A stretch of DNA of 64,000 nucleotides from CAVXSP01 sp963724645 (GCA_963724645.1 CAVRVJ010000002.1:124001-188000); one strand, 5' to 3'. Numbered from the stretch's first letter, positions 1-10,599 are shown. Numbers and translations: made by a program. Notes: generated by a model from the sequence alone, not told the origin.

Positions 1-733
1 CATCGCTCCGGCCTTGCGCCAGCTCGAAGTATCCCCAGCGAACCTCGGCTTCCTGGCGGACCGACTGGTGAATCCCCGCCGCTTCGTAGCGCACCGCGAC
101 GCTGGCCTGCATCTTTGCCGTGACCACGAGCGAATCGCCGCTCCTGGGCCCGGCCCAGGCGCGCTGCTCTTCCACCACTGCGCGCAGGAGCGCCCAGCGG
201 CCCTGCCCGGGGAACCGCGCCTCCGCGTGGGCCAGGTGGCGGAGAATCAAGTCCGGCGGCGCGGCGCGCTCGAGCAGGCTCAAGCCAGCCGCGTACCAGC
301 CAAGCTCCACCGGCATGGAGGGCGCCTCACGAAGAAACGCGCACGCCCATTCAAGCAACGTGGACGCGGCTTGCGTGTCTTGCCAGAGAAAACTGTCCTC
401 CACATTGCTGAGGACCCAAAGAGCGTAGGTCGCCACCGCCAGGCGACGCCGCAGAACGCCGGCCGAGCCCTTCTCGGCGATCCATTTCGCCGCGTGCGTG
501 CGAAGGTCGGCGCTGATCAGCGCCAGTTGCCGTTCGGAGAAAGGCGCACCGGTCTCCCCGCTGCCGTGTTCAAACCGATCCAGCGCGGCGAAAATCGCCG
601 ACTGAGGTTCGGGTGGCGCTGCCTGGAAGGGTGACGGCGATTGCGTCGCACCGGCGGCTTCAGCCCCCGCAGGTGCGAGCAGACTGCCGGCCAGCATGGC
701 CGCCGCGCAGACAAGCCAACGAATGTGGCGCAT
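1..733 (-). CDS. Secreted protein of unknown function, C-terminus beyond window edge
   Basis: The minus frame is open from an ATG at 731-733 to the left edge, about 244 codons without a stop. It begins with a typical signal peptide (Arg-rich start, hydrophobic core, then AGAEAAGA). The rest is helical and rich in Ala, Leu and Arg, with a repeated look (VELGWYAAGLSLLERA, LRHLAHAEARFPGQGRW) that suggests TPR-like helices; this is inference. It is divergent from the ABC ATPase at 778, sharing a 44-bp promoter gap. I do not recognise a family and give no function. Confidence 0.6.
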   Translation of the reverse strand, partial: MRHIRWLVCAAAMLAGSLLAPAGAEAAGATQSPSPFQAAPPEPQSAIFAALDRFEHGSGETGAPFSERQLALISADLRTHAAKWIAEKGSAGVLRRRLAVATYALWVLSNVEDSFLWQDTQAASTLLEWACAFLREAPSMPVELGWYAAGLSLLERAAPPDLILRHLAHAEARFPGQGRWALLRAVVEEQRAWAGPRSGDSLVVTAKMQASVAVRYEAAGIHQSVRQEAEVRWGYFELAQGRSD

Positions 734-777
734 GGCGTTTTCGGTGCCGGTGCCGCGATGATAGCGTACCCATCTCT

Positions 778-1590
778 ATGGCCCCGCTCATCGAATGCCG
801 CGACGTCACCGTCTATCGCGGCGGGATTCGCGCGCTCAATCACCTGACGTTGTCCATCCAGTCCGGTGAGCACGTCGCGATTCTGGGGCCGAACGGCTGC
901 GGCAAGTCCACGTTCATCAAGACGCTGACGCGGGAGTGCTATCCGGCGATTGAGGACCCGCCGTCCACGCTGCACATCATGGGCCGCGACCGCTGGGACG
1001 TCTCGCTGCTGCGATCCCTGCTCGGCATCGTGACGCAGGATCTCATCACCGACTGCACGCGCGGGATGTCGAGCGACTTCGCCGAATTCCCGCGACGCGT
1101 CACGGGACGGGACACGGTGCTGTCCGGCTTCTTCTCGAGCATTGGAGTCTGGAAACACCATCACGTCACACCAGAGATGGCGCGCAAGGCCGACGCGATT
1201 CTCGATCGACTCGAGATCGCGCACCTGGCCGATCGACGGCTCCACGAGCTGTCATCCGGCGAAGCCAGGCGCCTTGTCATCGGCCGCGCGCTCGTGCACG
1301 ATCCGGCGGCGCTCGTGCTGGACGAGGTGGCCAACAGCCTGGACCTTCGGGCGGCCCATCAGCTCCGCGAGATGACGCGCGCAATCGCGCGGGCCGGCAC
1401 GGCCATCGTCATCGTCACGCACCACCTGCCGGAAATCATTCCGGAGATCGATCGCGTCATCCTCATGAGCCACGGCCGGGTCGTCCAGGACGGCCCGAAA
1501 ACCGCGATCCTGACGTCGGAGGCGCTATCGAGCGTCTTCGGGACGCGGATCGACGTCGGACGGCGCGACGGCTATTTTCATGCGTGGTGA
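778..1590 (+). CDS. ABC transporter ATP-binding protein (ModF/YlmA-like)
   Basis: A 270-residue single ABC ATPase domain. Walker A is GPNGCGKST (about residue 36), the signature is LSSGEARR in place of the usual LSGGQ, Walker B is LVLDEV and the H-loop is VTHH. The ATG at 778 is chosen because homology begins there (IECRDVTVYRGG); the upstream extension of the open frame is antisense to the neighbour's signal peptide. No permease or binding protein is adjacent, so it may be an orphan of the molybdenum/iron-type ATPases that act with distant partners. The ATPase assignment is firm; substrate is unknown. Confidence 0.85.
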   Translation: MAPLIECRDVTVYRGGIRALNHLTLSIQSGEHVAILGPNGCGKSTFIKTLTRECYPAIEDPPSTLHIMGRDRWDVSLLRSLLGIVTQDLITDCTRGMSSDFAEFPRRVTGRDTVLSGFFSSIGVWKHHHVTPEMARKADAILDRLEIAHLADRRLHELSSGEARRLVIGRALVHDPAALVLDEVANSLDLRAAHQLREMTRAIARAGTAIVIVTHHLPEIIPEIDRVILMSHGRVVQDGPKTAILTSEALSSVFGTRIDVGRRDGYFHAW

Positions 1591-1600
1591 GGCCTGATTA

Positions 1601-4418
1601 CTACTTGAAGACCCCCGCCGCTTTGAAATCGCCCGCCTTGACGATCGACACGCCGTTCGGATCGATGTGCTTCCGGAACGCGGCATTCACCTGATCCACA
1701 GTGAGAGCGTCGATCTTGCGCTCCAGGTCCGCGTCCCAGGTGAACGGCCGATCCAGTTGTTCGTGCGAGAGGAGCAGCGTGAGCAGCGCCGAATCGGTCG
1801 ATCGGCCCACCATCCTGGAATCGAGGTACGCCTTCTTCGCGCTGGCGACCTCAGCGGCCGTGAAACCGTCCCGATACACGTTCTGCAGCTCGTCCATGAA
1901 GCTGGCTTCCACTTTCGGTCCGAACGCGGGATTCAAGCTGACGGTGCCGGAAAGCACGGCGGCATCGCCCTCCGCCGGGACCGTTATTCTGGCGTTCGCG
2001 GCATAGCTCAGGCCTTCCCGGTTGCGGATGCGATCGGCAATGCGCGAGGTAATCGGCTCGCCGAACATGTAGCTCGCCAGGACGATGGCCGGGTAGTCGG
2101 GATCGTTCTGCGACAACTGAAACCGTTCGCCGGCGCGGAACTCAGCATTGGCCTTGTCGGGCGTCTCGATCTTCTCGTTGATTGGCGCCACCTTCTTGAA
2201 CGGCATGACGAGCGGCTTGTAAGCCTTCGCAGTGTTCCAGCCTCCGAGCAACTCCGTCGTGGCCTTCTGCACGTCCGCCAGCGCGATCGGGCCGACCACG
2301 GCAACCACACCGTAGTTGGCGCCGTAGAACTGATCGTGAAACGTCCTGGCGGCGGCCAGAGTGGCCTTCTGCACGAGCGGCAATTGCTCTTCGCGCGTGG
2401 GCGCATACTGGGCGTCGGAAGAAGTCAGCGGGCTCAGGTGCCGGTTCAGTTTTTCGGTCGCGAGCTGGGTGGGCTCGGTCGGCGTCTGCTCGAGGGCGCG
2501 CACCCGCTGCGTCTTCAGGCGATCGAACTCGTCCTCGGAAACGCCGGGTCCTTCAGGATTTCGACGGCGAGCCGCATCGCGGCGACGAAGTTCGCGGCCG
2601 GCGCCGTGATGGTGGCCACGGCGCTCGACACCGCGGACGCCGCGCCGGGCGCCCCGCCGCCCCGCCCGCCACGCTGCACCGCCACCGCCGCCGCCTGAGA
2701 CATTGACTTGCGCGTTCAGTTTCCGGAATTCCTCCTGGAGCTGCTGCCGTGTGTGGCTCTTCGTGCCGGCCATCAGCAGAGCGCCCGCCAGCGCGGCCGC
2801 TTCGCGCTCGTTGGTCAGCGACTTCTGATCCCCGAAACGAAGTTCAATCGTGCCGGTCACGATGTTGTTGGCCGTCTGCTTCGACAGCACCGCGAGGCGG
2901 ATCCCGTTCGGCAGTTTCTCTCGCACGACGCGACCGTCGATGTTCGCGATGGTCGGATCGAAGGTCTCGCCGCGAACGACCGTCACCGTGCTCTTGTAGT
3001 TTCTGAGCGTCACCGCCAGGTCCGGAGTTGCAGGGACGACTGTTCGATCCGGCGCCATGTCCGGGACGAAGTACCCGACCGTCCGGTTCGAGGGCTTCAG
3101 GTAGGTTTTCGCGACGCGCACGAGATCGCCCGGCTGCACGTCGGTGAGCAAATCGTGCTGCAGGAACATCAGACCGCCAGTCCCCCTGCGCGATCGCCGT
3201 GTTGAGGGCGCCGGTAGCGATCGATTGCGCGTTCGACAGGCTGTTCTCGAGTCCCCGCAGTACCTGGCTTCGCACGCGCTCGACTTCGTCCGGTGTCGGC
3301 GGATTGTTCACAATGTCTTCGAGGGCTTTGTACAAGGCATCACGCGCCGCGTCGAGCGACTGGTCCTTCGTCAACGTGGCCGAGATCTCGATCAGACCGG
3401 GGTCGTGAAGCTGCCGGAAGCCCATGCTCGCCGACTGCGCGAGTTTCGGCTGGACGAGAGCTTTCGCCAGCCGCCCCTGCGCGCCTCCGCCGCCGCGACC
3501 GCCGCCACCGCCGTTCATCACGCCCGCCAGCAACTGGATCGCCACCGCATCCGGGTGGCCGGCCGCCACGGCGTGGTACGCCACGATGAGATTCTGTCCC
3601 TGTCCGACGCGTCGCAGCGTCACGAACCGCTCGCCATCCTGCGCCGGCTCAACCGTGTAAGTCTGATCGAGGACCCGCGTGGGACGCGGCAGCTTTCCCA
3701 TCGAGGCAGCCACCATCTCGAGCGTCTTCGCTTCGTCGATCCGTCCCGTGATCACCAGGACGGCGTCGTCAGGCTGATAGTACTTCCGGTAAAACTCTTC
3801 GAGTCGGTTCACGGGCACTTTCTCGAGGTCGTCTTTCGATCCAATGGTCGATTTGCCGTAGTTGTGCCAGAGGAACGCGGTGGAGGCCACGCGCTCGCTC
3901 AGAATCGAGGCCGGATTGTTCTCTCCGCGCTCGAATTCGTTGCGGACGACGGTCATCTCCGTGTCGAGGATCTCTTTGGTGAACTTCACGTGGGCCATGC
4001 GATCGGTCTCGAGGCCGAGCGCCCACCTCAGGTTGTCGTCAGTGGCCGTGAACGTCTCGTAGTAGTTGGTCCGGTCGTCCGACGTCGTGCCGTTCCAGCT
4101 CGCACCGTGGCCGACCAGCTCGTCCTTGATCTTCCTGCCCGTGGTGGTCTCGATGAAGTCCATGTGCTCGAGCAGGTGCGCCATGCCGGTTTCGCCATAG
4201 CCTTCGTGGCGCGAGCCGACGAGATAGGTCACGTTTACGGTGATCTTCGGTTCCGCCGGATCGGGGAACAGCAGCACCTTGAGGCCGTTCGGAAAGTCGT
4301 ACTCGGTGATGCCGCCCATCGAAGCCATCTTCTGGACACCAGGCGGCAGCGTCTGCGCCACGGCCGCCGCAAAGGCGCAGGCGACCAGAACGCCAATCAA
4401 GGCCAGTTTTCGAGACAT
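1601..4418 (-). CDS. M16 (insulinase/pitrilysin) zinc peptidase, two-domain, frameshifted
   Basis: A secreted M16 metallopeptidase of about 940 residues with both M16 halves in one chain. The signal peptide (MSRKLALIGVLVACAFAAAVAQ) is followed by the inverted zinc motif HLLEH and the downstream E of the FERGENNP region. The second half (from about NGIRLAVLSKQ) lacks HxxEH, as usual for the inactive partner domain. The reading frame breaks near 3174 (an extra T in GDWR/LMF), near 2690 in a Gly-rich loop and near 2545; all other motifs stay in register. The start has a strong GGGGGGAG ribosome site. It probably degrades peptides in the periplasm. Confidence 0.85.
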
Positions 4419-4462
4419 ACGCTCCCCCCGGACGGTGCATCATACCAAGGCTGTCTTTCTCG

Positions 4463-4490
4463 ACGGAAAGTCGCTCGACGTCACGTGGTA
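4463..4490 (+). repeat. Degenerate half copy of the dispersed palindromic element
   Basis: Sequence ACGGAAAGTCGCTCGACG followed by TCACGTGGTA matches the left arm of the element at 10668 and 31593 with several changes. It lies in the divergent gap between the M16 peptidase and the sugar dehydrogenase. No right arm is seen. Confidence 0.5.
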
Positions 4491-4534
4491 ATAGTTAGTC
4501 GGCCCGGACGGGCGCGGCCACTTATGGAGCGTGT

Positions 4535-5731
4535 ATGACCCTGACGAGATCCCTGGGAGTTCTGGTGACGCTGGGTGTCAGCGTTCTTTGCGCCGCCGTT
4601 GTGGCGCAGCAATCAGCACAGCTTCCGGAGCCGTTCGCCTCGCCATCGACCAGCAATCAGTCGAGCATCGTCCCGAGGCCGGCGGGCGCCGAGTTGCAAG
4701 TGCCGACCGGATTTAGCGTCAGCGTCTACGCCGAAGGCCTGGCCAAGCCTCGAATGATGGTCTTCGCCCCGAACGGCGACCTGTTCGTGGCGCAGTCCAA
4801 CACAGGATCGATTCTGGTGATGCGCGATACGAACAAGGACGGCGTGCCGGACCTGAAGACCGAGTACGTCGCCGGCCTCCAGAATCCGTTCGGGATGGCA
4901 TTTCACAACGGGTATTTCTACGTCGGCGAGACCACGCGCCTGGTCCGGTTCACTTACCAGCCGGGCGACACGAAAGCATCGGGCGCACCGGAGAAGCTCG
5001 TGGACTTTCCGGGCAGCGGCCACTCGACGCGGAATGTGCTCTTCAGCCGCGACGGCAGCAAGATGTACGTCGCGGTCGGATCGCTCTCGAACAAGAGCGC
5101 CGGTGAGCCCGACGTGCGCGCGGCCGTGAACGAGTACAACCCGGACGGCAGCGGCCATCGCATCTACGCGTCGGGCCTGCGCAATCCGGTCGGCATCACT
5201 CTGCAGCCGGGCACCGACACGATCTGGGTTTCCGTCAACGAGCGCGATACGCTCGGCGATGATCTGGTGCCCGACTACATCACGTCGGTCAAGGATGGCG
5301 GCTTCTACGGATGGCCGTACTCGTACATCGGCAGCCATCAGGATCCGGAGCACAAAGGTGAAATGCCGGAACTGGTGGCGCGTGCGATTGTGCCGGACGT
5401 GTTGATTCCCGCGCACTCCGCAGCCGTGAGCCTCGCGTTCTACACCGGCACTCAGTTCCCCGCGCGGTATCGCAACGGCGTGTTTGTCGGCCTGCATGGA
5501 TCCTGGAACCGGTCGAGAGCCAGCGGCTACAAGGTCGCCTTCGTGCCGTTTCAGAACGGCAAGCCCGCTGGTCCACCGGAGGATTTCCTCACCGGATTTG
5601 TGGTGAGCGCGGGACCCGGCCCGATCACGGCATGGGGCCGTCCCGTGGGGGTTACCGTGGAGGCGGATGGATCCCTGCTCGTCGCCGACGACAGCGGCAA
5701 CCGCATCTTTCGCGTGCGCTATAGCGGATAG
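4535..5731 (+). CDS. PQQ-type sugar/L-sorbosone dehydrogenase-like beta-propeller, secreted
   Basis: An intact 398-residue protein with an N-terminal signal peptide (hydrophobic stretch ending AAVVAQQ). It shows propeller repeats of the soluble aldose sugar dehydrogenase/sorbosone dehydrogenase family: PRMMVFAPNGDLFVAQS, a Ca-binding-like DTNKDGVPD loop, YASGLRNPVGI, GLHGSWNRS and LLVADDSGNRIFRV. Members oxidise sugars in the periplasm with PQQ as cofactor. The ATG has GGAGCGTGT upstream. Substrate cannot be told from sequence. Confidence 0.8.
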   Translation: MTLTRSLGVLVTLGVSVLCAAVVAQQSAQLPEPFASPSTSNQSSIVPRPAGAELQVPTGFSVSVYAEGLAKPRMMVFAPNGDLFVAQSNTGSILVMRDTNKDGVPDLKTEYVAGLQNPFGMAFHNGYFYVGETTRLVRFTYQPGDTKASGAPEKLVDFPGSGHSTRNVLFSRDGSKMYVAVGSLSNKSAGEPDVRAAVNEYNPDGSGHRIYASGLRNPVGITLQPGTDTIWVSVNERDTLGDDLVPDYITSVKDGGFYGWPYSYIGSHQDPEHKGEMPELVARAIVPDVLIPAHSAAVSLAFYTGTQFPARYRNGVFVGLHGSWNRSRASGYKVAFVPFQNGKPAGPPEDFLTGFVVSAGPGPITAWGRPVGVTVEADGSLLVADDSGNRIFRVRYSG

Positions 5732-5937
5732 TCGGGCTGCCGCTTCGCGCGATTCGTGCGAGGCGAGCGGAAGACACGACGCGGTTGGGGCGACACATCC
5801 TGGTGCAGGCGGTGTTCGTCGCAGGTGCTGCCACGCGCATCGATTGACTCGATGACTGTTCCCGCGTACGTCTCGTACACACCGACGAGGCAGCCACACC
5901 GAAGGACCCGACCCGTCAACCCTCGAAGTAATCGCAC
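5719..5937 (-). CDS. Small Cys-containing protein of unknown function
   Basis: A 72-residue frame starting at GTG 5935-5937 with an excellent ribosome site (GGGGGAGGGA two bases upstream). The core is LRCGCLVGVYETYAGTV followed by a second Cys (STCDEH) and a basic tail. Its last 13 bases overlap the end of the sugar dehydrogenase on the other strand. The CxC and the Shine-Dalgarno argue for a real gene, perhaps metal-binding; I have no assigned family. It could still be a chance frame in GC-rich DNA. Confidence 0.4.
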   Translation of the reverse strand: MRLLRGLTGRVLRCGCLVGVYETYAGTVIESIDARGSTCDEHRLHQDVSPQPRRVFRSPRTNRAKRQPDYPL

Positions 5938-6150
5938 GTTCCCTCCCCCTGCCCGGCGCGCACGCGTGGCACGAGATACAGCAATGACTGTGCCAGGCTG
6001 AGGGCGCGGCACTGCCTGGCAGCGCGGCGCCTGCAACTCGATGACCGAGGCGGAGTGGCCCGATGTCTCCCTGAACTGTCCGGCCGCGGTGACAGTCATC
6101 CGATGCCACAAATCCGTCGCGGCTTACCGTATTCCGTATATTGTGTCGGC

Positions 6151-7021
6151 ATGCAGCGCAGAACATTTCTCGGGACCGTCGCGGCCTCGCTCGTCGCCGC
6201 GCGCCGGCGTTGGCCCAGGACGCGCCGCAGTCACGCCGCCGGTGCGCAAGGGCCGCATCAAACAGGGCGTCACGCGCGGCGTCTTCGCGCGCGCGGCATG
6301 CGCTCGAGGACTGCTGCCGCGAGGCGGCGCGGCTGGGGATCAAGGGCTTCGATCTGATCGGCCCGGCCGACTGGCCGACGCTCAAGAAGTACGGCCTCGT
6401 GCCCTCGATGTACCCGCGGCGGCCCGGCGGCACCATTCCGGACGCGCTCAACACAGGTCGCGAACCACGCCCGGCTCGAAGCCGTCGCTGCACGCGGCCA
6501 TCGACGAAGCCGCCGCCAACGGCGTGCCCAACATCATCACGTTCTCCGGCAACCGCGACGGCATGGCCGATCGGGAGGGCGCCGACAACTGCGTCGCGTT
6601 CCTCAACACGGTCAAGGCGCACGCCGAGGACAAGGGCGTGACGATCTGCATGGAGTACCTGAACAGCAAGGTCAATCACAAGGACTACATGTTCGATCAC
6701 ATCGCCTGGGGCGTCGACGTGATGAAGCGCGTCAACTCGCCGCGCGTGAAGATCCTGTTCGACATCTACCACGCGCAGATCATGGACGGCGACATCGTCC
6801 GCAACATCCGCGACAACTTCCAGTGGATCGGGCACTTCCACACCGGCGGCAATCCCGGCCGCCACGACATCGACGACACCCAGGAGCTGAACTACCGTTT
6901 CATCATGCAGGCCATCGCCGAGCTCGGCTACACCGGCTTCGTGTCGCACGAGTACTCGCCGACGGCCGGGCACGATCCGATCGAGACGCTGAACAAGGCG
7001 ATTGAGATGTGCGATGTATGA
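6151..7021 (+). CDS. Tat-exported sugar-phosphate isomerase/epimerase-like TIM barrel, frameshifted
   Basis: The AP-endonuclease-2/xylose-isomerase-like TIM barrel family (hydroxypyruvate isomerase-like). The N-terminus MQRRTFLGTVAASLVA is a twin-arginine signal. Metal-site segments are MEYLNSKVNHKDY, ILFDIYHAQIMDGD, IGHFHTGGNPGRHD and VSHEYSP. The C-terminal half is one clean frame, but the first 120 codons contain several frame breaks (about 6200-6480) and the conserved text hops between all three frames. A full-length paralogue is at 48177. Probably acts on a keto or aldo acid in the periplasm. Confidence 0.75.
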
Positions 7022-7039
7022 GACGCTGGAGAGAGAACA

Positions 7040-7261
7040 ATGACGATGATCCTCGCGCTCGCGCTCTCGTTCGGCATCGGCGCCGGCATCCGGCGTTGGT
7101 GGGCGCTGTTGCTGCCAGCGTCGGTCGGCGCCGTGATCTCGGCCGCGATTTCGCTGAGCGGCCACGGGTTGGGAGACACGCCAATCCCGTTTGCCGTAGT
7201 CGCCGCAACCGGGGCTGTGGGCCTCGGTATCCTCCTGACTCGTCAACTGCGCTCGGCCTGA
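7040..7261 (+). CDS. Small two- or three-pass membrane protein
   Basis: A 73-residue protein starting 18 bases after the isomerase-like gene with GAGAGAAC before the ATG. Three hydrophobic stretches are visible (MILALALSFGIGAGI, WALLLPASVGAVISAAISL, FAVVAATGAVGLGILL). No family recognised. Spacing suggests co-transcription with the upstream gene. Confidence 0.55.
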   Translation: MTMILALALSFGIGAGIRRWWALLLPASVGAVISAAISLSGHGLGDTPIPFAVVAATGAVGLGILLTRQLRSA

Positions 7262-7342
7262 GCGGGGAACGTTCCGCGATCGACCTCCGGGTCACCCGCA
7301 CACATGTGCGCCCGATGGCTCACGGTGTGTGCACCCATGGCG

Positions 7343-8746
7343 TCAGATCCCGCTCCGCGACCAGTGCCGATACACCGGCAGGCCCAGCAGCATCAGCGTG
7401 AGGCCGATGAGCGTTTGGACCGGCGCCGTGATCAACGTGTTCACGAGCAGCCAGGCGGTCACGAGCAGGAACACGGCTGGCACCACCGGATACCCCCACG
7501 TTCGATACAGCCCAGTCGGCGCCCGGCCGCCGTCGGCGAAACACGAAGACGGACGCGGTCGCGAGGCCGTAGAACACCCAGAACGCGAAGATCGCATAAT
7601 CGGTCAACTGATCGAACGACCCTGAAAGCGCGAGCAGAGACGACCACACGCCCATGGCGATCAGCGCCCGCACCGGCACGCGCGTGCGCGGCGAGAGGGC
7701 CGAGAGACTCTTGAAAAACAGGCCGTCGCGCGCCATCGCGTACGGGAATCTCGCGCTCGCGAGCACGGACGTGTGCAGCGCGCCGAACGACGACGTCATG
7801 AGCGCCACAGCCATCAGGGTCACCGCCGTCGCGCCCATGAAGCGGCTCGCCACTTCAGTCGCGACCGACGATGACAGCGAGACGCTGGCGATTTCCGTGG
7901 GCGTCAGCACGTAGTAGTAGGCCACGTTCGCAAACACATACAGGGCGGCGACGATGGCCATGCCGGCCAGAAACGCGCGCGGCAGGTTCCGTTGGGGATC
8001 GCGCACTTCCTCGGCGAGCGGCGCGACGTTGTTCCAGCCGTCGTACGCCCAGAGCGCTCCCAGCATCGCCGCGCCGAAACCGGCAAGTCCGCCGCGCGCC
8101 GATGGGCTGACACCCACGCACGTCGCCGCCGGCGTTGGCGAGCGCGAAGTGCGCCCAGTCGCCCCGGGCAAATACCAGCGCACCGAGGCCCACCGTGGCC
8201 ACCAGGCCGATCTTGACGACCGTCAGCCACGACGCCACGCGCCCGCTGAGCGTGATCGCGCCGCAGTTGATGAGCGTCGTCACCGCCAGCGTCGCCAGTG
8301 CCACGACCTGGAGGTGGCCAAACGGAATTGCGTGCCCGAACGGGTGCAGTGTGAAGTAGACGGCATCCAACGCTCCGCCGGTCAGGATGTTGAGAAAGAT
8401 CGCAAACCCCACGGCGAGCGCGGCCTGCGACGCCGTGCGCGCGATGAGGCACTGCGTCCAGCCGAACAGGAACGCCCACCGCCGGCCGTAGGCCTCGCGG
8501 AGGTAGACGTACTCCCCGCCGGCCTCCGGCATCATCGCCGCCAACTCGGCGTAAGTCAGAGCGCCCGGCAAACGCCAGCAGACCCGCGGCGACCCACACG
8601 GTCAGCACAAGGCCCGGCGTGCCGACGTTGCACGTCATCACGCGCGTCTTGAGAAAGACGCCCGTGCCGATCATGTTCGCGATGTTGACCGACGTCGCCG
8701 CCGTGAGACCCAGGCCGCGCACGAGTGTCGCATTACTGGACGACAT
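7343..8746 (-). CDS. APC-family amino acid permease, frameshifted
   Basis: An amino acid-polyamine-organocation permease of about 465 residues, LAT-like. The N-terminus has the family hallmark NIANMIGTGVF, followed by GALTYAELAAMMPEAGGEYVYL and YDGWNNVAPLAEEV. The C-terminus is LPVYRHWSRSGI. Three frame breaks (near 8580, 8170 and 7520) are each cured by removing one base. About 12 membrane segments remain when the frames are joined. Likely imports or exchanges amino acids at the inner membrane. Confidence 0.85.
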
Positions 8747-8875
8747 CCGGTCTCCCTCGACTGCGCGCCGGCTGGTACCTGACGATAGGTACCCGCGCGC
8801 CCGGCCCTCGACGCGACGGCGGTCACTTCATGAAGTGAGCCGGCCAGGCACGCGTCCCGGCAAGACTGTACACTG

Positions 8876-9740
8876 ATGCGTGTGCCCCACAGGTGGGTCC
8901 TTCGCCGTTCCCGATTGAGCGTGAGCGCCGCATGCGTTGTCATCGGCCTCAGCGTGGTGATGTCCGCGAGCGCGCTGTCGATGCAGGGCCGGCGAGGCGG
9001 TCGCGGGTTCGGCCGACAAGCGCCGATCAACAACACCTGGATTTACGACGGGTCGTTCGTATTCTGCCGGATCGCGTTTCGGCAGAATCCGTACGGTGAC
9101 GGAGGCGGGTGGTCGGTCGATTACCCTCGCGCAGACCTGAACCTGCCGTTCCGCATGGGCCAGTTGACGACCGTGCCGATCAGCCGCGACAGCAGCGGGG
9201 AGCCTAATCACGTCGTCATCACGCTCACCGACCCGCACCTGTTTCAATGTCCGTTCATCATGATGACGGAGGTGGGCAGGCTCTATATGGATAGCGATGA
9301 AGCCGCGCAGCTCCGCACGTATCTGGAAAAGGGCGGATTCCTGTGGGCTGACGACTTCTGGGGTGAGTACGCGTGGAAGGTCTGGGAGAACGAGATCCGG
9401 AAGGCGCTGCCCGCCAATCGAGTTCCCGATGGCCGATGTGCCGCTGGATCACCCGCTGTTTCACACCGTCTACAACGTGAAGTACATCCCGCAGATTCCC
9501 TCAATCGATTTCTGGTTCGGCAGCGGGTTCCAGACGTCGGAGCGGGGGGCCGACAGCGCCCAGCCGCACGTCCGCGCCATCCGGGATTCGACCGGCCGGA
9601 TCCTGGTGGTCATCACCCACAACACCGATTTTGGCGATGCCTTTGAACGGGAAGGCGACGATCGCCGCTACTTCGATCGCTTTGCCGCAGAAGGTTATGC
9701 GTTCGGCATCAACGTCTTCGTCTACGCGATGACACACTAA
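8876..9740 (+). CDS. DUF4159 domain secreted protein, one frameshift
   Basis: A signal-bearing protein (hydrophobic segment ending SASALSMQ, then a GRRGGRGFG linker) with the DUF4159 pattern: LTDPHLFQCPFIMMTE, LRTYLEKGGFLWADDFWG, PLDHPLFHTVY and NTDFGDAFEREGDD. One frame break near 9420 separates NEIRKALPA from EFPMADVPLDHP. DUF4159 is common in acidobacteria, usually next to MoxR/DUF58 genes; none is here. Function unknown. Confidence 0.8.
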
Positions 9741-9742
9741 CC

Positions 9743-9796
9743 AGGTACGACGGGTACGACAGGTACGACAGGTACGACAGGTACGACAGGTACGAC
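9743..9796 (+). repeat. Tandem array of a 9-bp unit (GGTACGACA) x6
   Basis: Six head-to-tail copies of GGTACGACA/G begin three bases after the DUF4159 stop. The same unit appears in inverted orientation at 9867-9892, so the two can pair. Confidence 0.9.
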
Positions 9797-9866
9797 AGGT
9801 CCACGGAACGCACTGCGCTGGTCTGCGTCTTTCCGGCTGAAAGATGGCAGGGATGCAGGTTCCGCG

Positions 9867-9892
9867 TACCCGTCGTACCCGTCGTACCCGGC
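9867..9892 (-). repeat. Inverted partner of the 9-bp tandem array
   Basis: Nearly three copies of GTACCCGTC, the reverse complement of the upstream GGTACGAC unit. With 9743-9796 it can form a long imperfect hairpin between two converging genes. Confidence 0.75.
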
Positions 9893-9894
9893 TC

Positions 9895-10599
9895 TCATCT
9901 CGGCCTGACCACCAGTCGTTCCAGGACGGCGCGATGCGGGAGGTCGATCGCGAACCAGACGCAGTCGGCGACATCTTCGGGCTGGAGCATGCCTGCGCGG
10001 TCGTCGGCGCTCGGAGGCGCGGCGCGCTGGTCGAGAAGGGGCGTGTCGATGTCGCCGGGAAAAATGGCGCAGGCCCTGATGCCCTGCCGGCGCAACTCCG
10101 CGTTGATCGTGTCTGTCAGCCCCGTCGCACCGAACTTCGAGGCGACATAGGCCGCGCCGGCCTTTTCGCTGGCCAGCAGGCCGGCGTCCGACACGATGGT
10201 CACGAACGTGGCGCGATCGCGACCGCGCATGAGCGGCAGGAACGCGTGGGCGACGTGAAACACGCCGCGCAGATTCACGTCGATCACTCGCGCAAAGTCC
10301 TCGGTTGACAACTCGGTCAGCCCCCGCCGGGGAATGTTGACGCCGGCAGAGGCCACGACCGCGTCAACGGCTCCCCAATCGGCCCGGATGCGGTCTCGGA
10401 CCGCCTCCACCGCCTGCGTATCGGTCACGTCGCATGCTTCAAGCCGGATCTCACCCCCCGGCGCCAGCCATGCCGTTTCGCGCAGGGCGTCGAGGCGTCG
10501 CCCGATTGCGGCGACCCTCCAACCCTCGCTGGCGAGTCGAACCGCGACCGCGCGGCCGACGCCGCTTCCCGCGCCCGTGACAATGGCGTATCGAGACAT
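9895..10599 (-). CDS. Short-chain dehydrogenase/reductase
   Basis: An intact classical SDR of about 234 residues. The cofactor motif is TGAGSGVG near the N-terminus, followed by CDVTD, a VASAGVN segment (NNAG equivalent), TIVSDAG with the catalytic Ser, and YVASK with the catalytic Tyr and Lys. ATG at 10599 is preferred over the TTG nine bases upstream because the Rossmann strand starts there. Cytoplasmic NAD(P)-dependent oxidoreductase; substrate unknown. Confidence 0.85.
   Translation of the reverse strand: MSRYAIVTGAGSGVGRAVAVRLASEGWRVAAIGRRLDALRETAWLAPGGEIRLEACDVTDTQAVEAVRDRIRADWGAVDAVVASAGVNIPRRGLTELSTEDFARVIDVNLRGVFHVAHAFLPLMRGRDRATFVTIVSDAGLLASEKAGAAYVASKFGATGLTDTINAELRRQGIRACAIFPGDIDTPLLDQRAAPPSADDRAGMLQPEDVADCVWFAIDLPHRAVLERLVVRPR

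Noticed and set aside
4613..7246. Long minus-strand open frame (877 codons)
   Set aside because: It is antisense to the intact sugar dehydrogenase and the isomerase-like gene; its translation is Arg/His/Val-rich with no domain pattern, as expected of GC-rich shadow frames.
9743..9892. CRISPR array
   Set aside because: Units are 9 bp, contiguous and without spacers; no cas genes in the window.
9501..9974. 157-codon minus frame with a Cys-Arg-Thr repeat
   Set aside because: The repeat is only the translation of the 9-bp tandem array; the frame is antisense to the DUF4159 gene.
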